The translations under genes and the position numbers were made by a program. Positions 59,575 to 64,000 of a stretch of DNA of 64,000 nucleotides are shown here, one piece after another. Source of the stretch: Dryas octopetala (taxonomy: Eukaryota > Streptophyta > Magnoliopsida > Rosales > Rosaceae); the NCBI GenBank assembly GCA_963921425.1, contig OY992834.1, positions 10,709,271 through 10,773,270 of the forward strand. The letters run 5' to 3'. The stretch's first letter is position 1; every line of letters starts with the position of its first letter. The notes beneath the pieces were generated by a model that worked only from the letters and a program-made list of their open reading frames with translations, did no database searches and was not told the origin of the DNA.

Positions 59575-62500
59575 ATGCATAGATCTGGAGCTGCTATGGC
59601 TTGGAACGTGTTCAAGTTCTGCACAGCTCTGCGCGGTCTGGGCTCGGTCATGATCCTCTTGGTTCTTGGGGTCGTGGGTGTCACCTATTACACTGTCGTT
59701 TTGACTAATTATGGCCCGGCTTTGTACGACGGTGGCCTTGACTCTGTCATTGCTCTTGTCGTATTGATCTTGTTCCATTGCCTGGTAACCTTCGAAAAGC
59801 TATCATATTTTGAGTTTTGTAAATGATTTTTGTGTGGGGTTGATGGGTTTTCTTTTTAGAGTTGTTGGGTTTTAGAATCTGTGCTTTTCGTTTTGGTACA
59901 TGAGAATTTTGCATCTTACAGTAAATTACAAAAATCTGCCATTTTTCCAATATATTCTACAATCAGGTATTGTTTTTTGTTTTTTTGGGTAGATGTTGAA
60001 CTTATTCTGGAAGTCTGAAATTACTTGGAGGCTCTTTTGCAGTGGTTTCTAGAAATTTTTTAGCTCTCTTGATTATTATGAGAATTTCATTTCTGCCGTC
60101 TTTTTGCAAAGTTTCTTCTAGTCTAACTGCTTTTTCTTTTTCCCTTTTGATTTCTGTTAGTTGAGACTGAATCAAGGATTTGGTGTGGTAAATTGGATAA
60201 TTTATTTGTGTATTCTTAGCTCAGAGATGTCAAAAATTGGTGTCTGATCAAGTGTGAAGGAGAAACTAAAGCTAAAAGTGGAAAATTTGTTATAATTGTG
60301 CAGTTGATGATGCTATTATGGAGTTACTTTTCTGTTGTTTTGACGGATCCGGGTAGTGTGCCTCCTAACTGGAGGCCTGCTATTGATGAAGAAAGAGGGG
60401 AGGCTGAGCCGTTGAATGGATTGGAATTCAGTGGTTTGCAGCCTGACCCATCCAATCAAAGAATCCGGTATTGCCGAAAGTGCAACCAGCTGAAACCACC
60501 TCGTTGCCATCACTGCTCAGTTTGTGAGTCACATTTTGAGAACTTTCTTCATAGTATCTTTTAGCAATATTTTGTTTTTTCTGCTCTTTTGTTTGTTTAA
60601 AATCAGAGCATAATGTTGCATGGATTTCTTTGTCTCAGGTGGGCGGTGTGTGCTGAAAATGGATCACCATTGTGTATGGGTTGTTAATTGTGTCGGGGCC
60701 TTAAATTACAAATATTTTCTTCTTTTCTTGGTAAGTCTGTTTTACTGCCTAAGCTGAAAGACCTTTAAACAGGAAAATTTATTTTTTGTTTGAGTTGACC
60801 TTATTCCAACTACTAAGGTTTCATTCTCATTTTCATTTTTTTTGTTCTAATGTGCTTAACTTCTGTTTTCTTCATACTCTTGCCTGTGAATATTGATTTG
60901 ATGAGTCAATTATCATTTTTCTCGGCATGTAGGCTATGTAGCTAAATACAATGCAAGAGTTGGTAGCATAGATGTGCTTCTGCAGACTATTCGAGTCACC
61001 TTTTAATTTTATTCTCTGACATTACATGAGTATGAGTAGTGATAATCATCCTGGTAGTGATAAGGATACCTTCATTAGAATTGTGTGCCTTGTTGTGAGC
61101 ATTTGAAAAAAATTTATGCTGATAAGAAGTTAAAGGTGTTGGGGATAGTTTTTGTTGTATTTAAAGGACTCTGAAATATGTTCTATTTTATTTTGTTCAA
61201 CAAATATTAAGCTTAAATTCTGATGTGCAACAATCATTGGCACGTTGATAGGTGAAAACACATAGGCCACATATATGCCTGTGTATCTTTGTCACAGTCA
61301 TGTATGTACCACATAAGCTTTTGTAATGAACTTTTGCTAGCATTAGAAAAATGGTCCTGGACAGTATGCCAAGCCGATGGTTGCAAAATTTGATAAATAG
61401 AAGAACATTTGAAGAGATGCAGAAAATAATTTTGTGGGTATGGGCTGGGACTTTGACCAAATTCTTACTTCTTTATGAATTTGATTGTTTCAAAGGTCAA
61501 TACACACACATTATAAGGCTCACCTGTATGTTTACCTTTTTCATTTAACTTATATTATACCAATATGGCAATTATATTAAATAAAAATCTCTACATAGCA
61601 GCTTATGATGTGAGTTATGTCAATGCTAATACTTGATATACAAATCTGTAATTTAATAAAGTAGGGAGCATTATAGTTTGTGTGGAGTTACTTACGTATG
61701 AGAGTTTGATGCTGTTAAAAATCTTTAAGCTAGGTTCAGTACGTAGAAAGTCATGAGTTTTAAGTTTTAAGTTTAAAGTATGGTGTTTTTCAAGAATGCA
61801 GTCGCTCCTAGTATCAGTACGTTATTGTTCTCAGTCTGGTCTGGTATTGGCAGTGGTTATATCATAGTGCTGTTCCATAAATAGCTTGGCAATTCCTTTT
61901 TTTTCTTAACCGTGTTTGTGGGTCCATATTTTATCAACTTGATGATAAGTTTTATTTATGATGGAGAAGTGCTTGTTGCTATACTTATTTTGTTCTTATC
62001 ATGCACCCAAATGATTTATTATTGGGAATTATGATTTATAGGTTATGAATACACAAGTAAATTATTTTATCTATTTTGACTGATTTCATTCTTTTGTTGT
62101 ATCCCAATGCAGTTCTACACATTTCTGGAGACAACTCATGTAACTTTATCCTTGCTGCCACATTTTATTTCATTCTTTAGTGATGGAGAAATACCTGGAT
62201 CACCTGGGACCCTTGCGACGACCTTTCTTGCTTTTGGTATTACCTAATTTTACCTATTTTCTTACCTATCTAGGTGGTTGCATATCTATTTTGCTAATGA
62301 CCATTGTTGCTTCATTTACAGTCTTGAATCTTGCATTTGCGTTAAGTGTTTTGGGGTTTCTGATCATGCATATATCTTTGGTCACTGCAAATACCACTAC
62401 TATTGAGGTAATGCCTTTTGCTTCGATCCATTAACATTATTTCTGGTTTTTGCATACTACCATTTAACTGGGGATCGCCTTATGCTTATATCTTAACGGT

Positions 62501-63857
62501 TTCAAAAGAATGAAGGCTCTTATAGAAAGATTAGACATATGGTATGGTAGTATGGGCTCCATGCAAAGGCCTCTGTTGTATGAGTGAGTGGCTTTCCTTG
62601 AATTGCAGTATCACATTTTACTGAAGGTTCTTAGATTGGCATGTGTCCACTGTTACATTTGTAGCTTTTGTTTTCAGTGGTTAGGCCACTAGTGATGTGG
62701 CAAATCTTAATTGCATGTATTAGTAAATCACGGATTAGACTTACAGACATACCAACATATAAGCAACAGTCTTGCGGCTTCTGTTTGAAATTGGTACAAT
62801 ACCCTTCCCCAAGGGGAAAGGAGTTGCAGTTTGGAATTAGATGCTGATAGGATTATTGTTTGTGATCAGGCATATGAGAAGAAAACCACTCCTAAATGGC
62901 GCTATGACCTTGGTCGGAAAAAGAATTTTGAACAGGTTAGCACAATATCTTTTAAATTTAACAAACATTCTGCATTCTGACAGTAAGTTCTAATTGTTTT
63001 GAACACACAATGCCAGTAAATTAGCATTTACGTTAAGAACAATGAATGTTTTGATGTTCAATGGCAATGTTTGGAAACCTCAGAGTACGAGGGTCTTCTC
63101 TGCATGTCCAAGTATAATAAATCAACAACTTAAATCATTCAAACACAAGCAAACCTTCTTAAAAAAAAAATACAAGCAAACCTAATTTCTGGGTAGGTGC
63201 GCCTTAAAGTGTTGACTTATGGCCTCCATTGCTGCTAAAATTTTGAAGCATCTATCACATCTCACCAGAAAAGAGGTTCTAGAATCTAGTCTATCTTGTT
63301 ACGGTCTATAATATTTGGGCAACTTGGGTCAATATTTCTGATTGGGAGACTTGACCTGACCTTGATGCTTGGACAAGAAATTCTTGTCTAGATTTTAAAA
63401 AAATTGCGCATGCTGCAAATTGGTCAATTGATCTATTCCAGTTTTGTTAATGCAATCTGGTTGAAGCAGTACATTTTGGAACAAGTGAGATTTCAGGGTC
63501 TTTAAGCTTTGAATATGCATACTAGTTGTAGGACTGTATTTTAATATTGAAAGAGGATTTGTATATCACTTACCTTGTGGTTCATCATTTTCTTGGATGT
63601 CCCGTTATTTCTGTAAATATGATGTGGGTAGTATGCTTATGATGGACCTGAGTGTGTGCTTCTCTTCACCAGTCTTTAATCGACTGTGTGTCTTATGGAA
63701 TTACTCTTAAAATTTCTGTTATTTGTATCAGGTGTTTGGGACAGACAAGCGATACTGGTTCATCCCTGCTTATTCAGAAGAAGATTTGCGACGGATACCA
63801 GCGCTTCAGGGCCTTGAGTATCCGTCTAAGCCTGAATTTGACTCCCAAGAGTTCTAA
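59575..63857 (+). CDS. DHHC-type protein S-acyltransferase (PAT13/PAT14-like)
   Basis: Seven exons: 59575-59784, 60304-60523, 60639-60730, 62113-62236, 62322-62407, 62870-62935, 63732-63857; 924 nt, 307 aa, phases consistent. Transfers palmitate to cysteines of target proteins at membranes. Two N-terminal transmembrane segments ([40 protein letters not shown]) are followed by the DPG motif LTDPGSVPP. The Cys-rich domain has [20 protein letters not shown] and the catalytic [17 protein letters not shown]. Two more membrane segments follow ([30 protein letters not shown]). The TTxE motif is TTIE, and the tail is [11 protein letters not shown]...FDSQEF. Four helices and the C-terminus match Arabidopsis PAT13/14 closely. 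Complete and undamaged. Confidence 0.95.
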
Positions 63858-64000
63858 GTACCATATGTTCGACATGTAGTGATACGGAAATTTTCCTTGT
63901 AACAATAGATATGGGACTCACTCCACACAAAGTTCCCTTGTAGTCATAACTCATCAAAGGGCTTGCAACTAATTCAGGATCATAATTTTTCCTTCCCATG
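63858..64000 (+). other. 3' region of the S-acyltransferase gene
   Basis: Probable 3' UTR to the window edge. No other feature seen. Confidence 0.5.

Overview
The window is plant nuclear DNA, almost certainly a eudicot. Genes have many short exons with GT-AG introns, the spacers are AT-rich, and the protein set is plant-specific (KEULE-type SEC1, an A20/AN1 stress protein, DFR-like reductases). A woody rosid, perhaps Rosaceae, is my guess; the sequence alone does not prove it. Exon chains were joined by hand from homology and splice signals, and each chain given as a CDS keeps one open frame.

Layout: 184-1056 (-) is the N-terminal part of an FKBP43/53-type immunophilin, probably truncated. 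1375-2510 is a fold-back element. 2669-5793 (+) is zeta-class glutathione S-transferase / maleylacetoacetate isomerase. 6054-6509 (-) is an A20/AN1 stress-associated protein. 8918-12748 (+) is a sterol 4-alpha-methyl oxidase (SMO1 type). 10061-19559 is a large inverted duplication that starts inside SMO1 intron 1. Its second arm carries a dead SMO1 copy (15262-19094, -), and its centre holds two long hairpins around a captured LRR-gene fragment. 19560-25433 is a repeat-rich zone with a zinc-finger pseudogene, a second copy of the LRR fragment, MITEs and a hAT-like element.

25873-30905 (-) is a membrane-anchored WD40 protein of the TBL2 type. 31535-32482 holds two TIR elements. 33676-40304 (-) is a 21-exon SEC1/KEULE gene. 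41378-57900 (-) is a tandem cluster of three DFR/vestitone-reductase-like genes; the middle one has a 2.75 kb intron that contains an ATG18 pseudogene fragment. 59575-63857 (+) is a DHHC protein S-acyltransferase.

The ordinary genes are unlinked housekeeping or stress functions. The three reductases are one tandemly expanded family. The most unusual parts are the SMO1 inverted duplication with its nested hairpins and gene capture, and a non-autonomous hAT-like family present three times with 8-bp target duplications.
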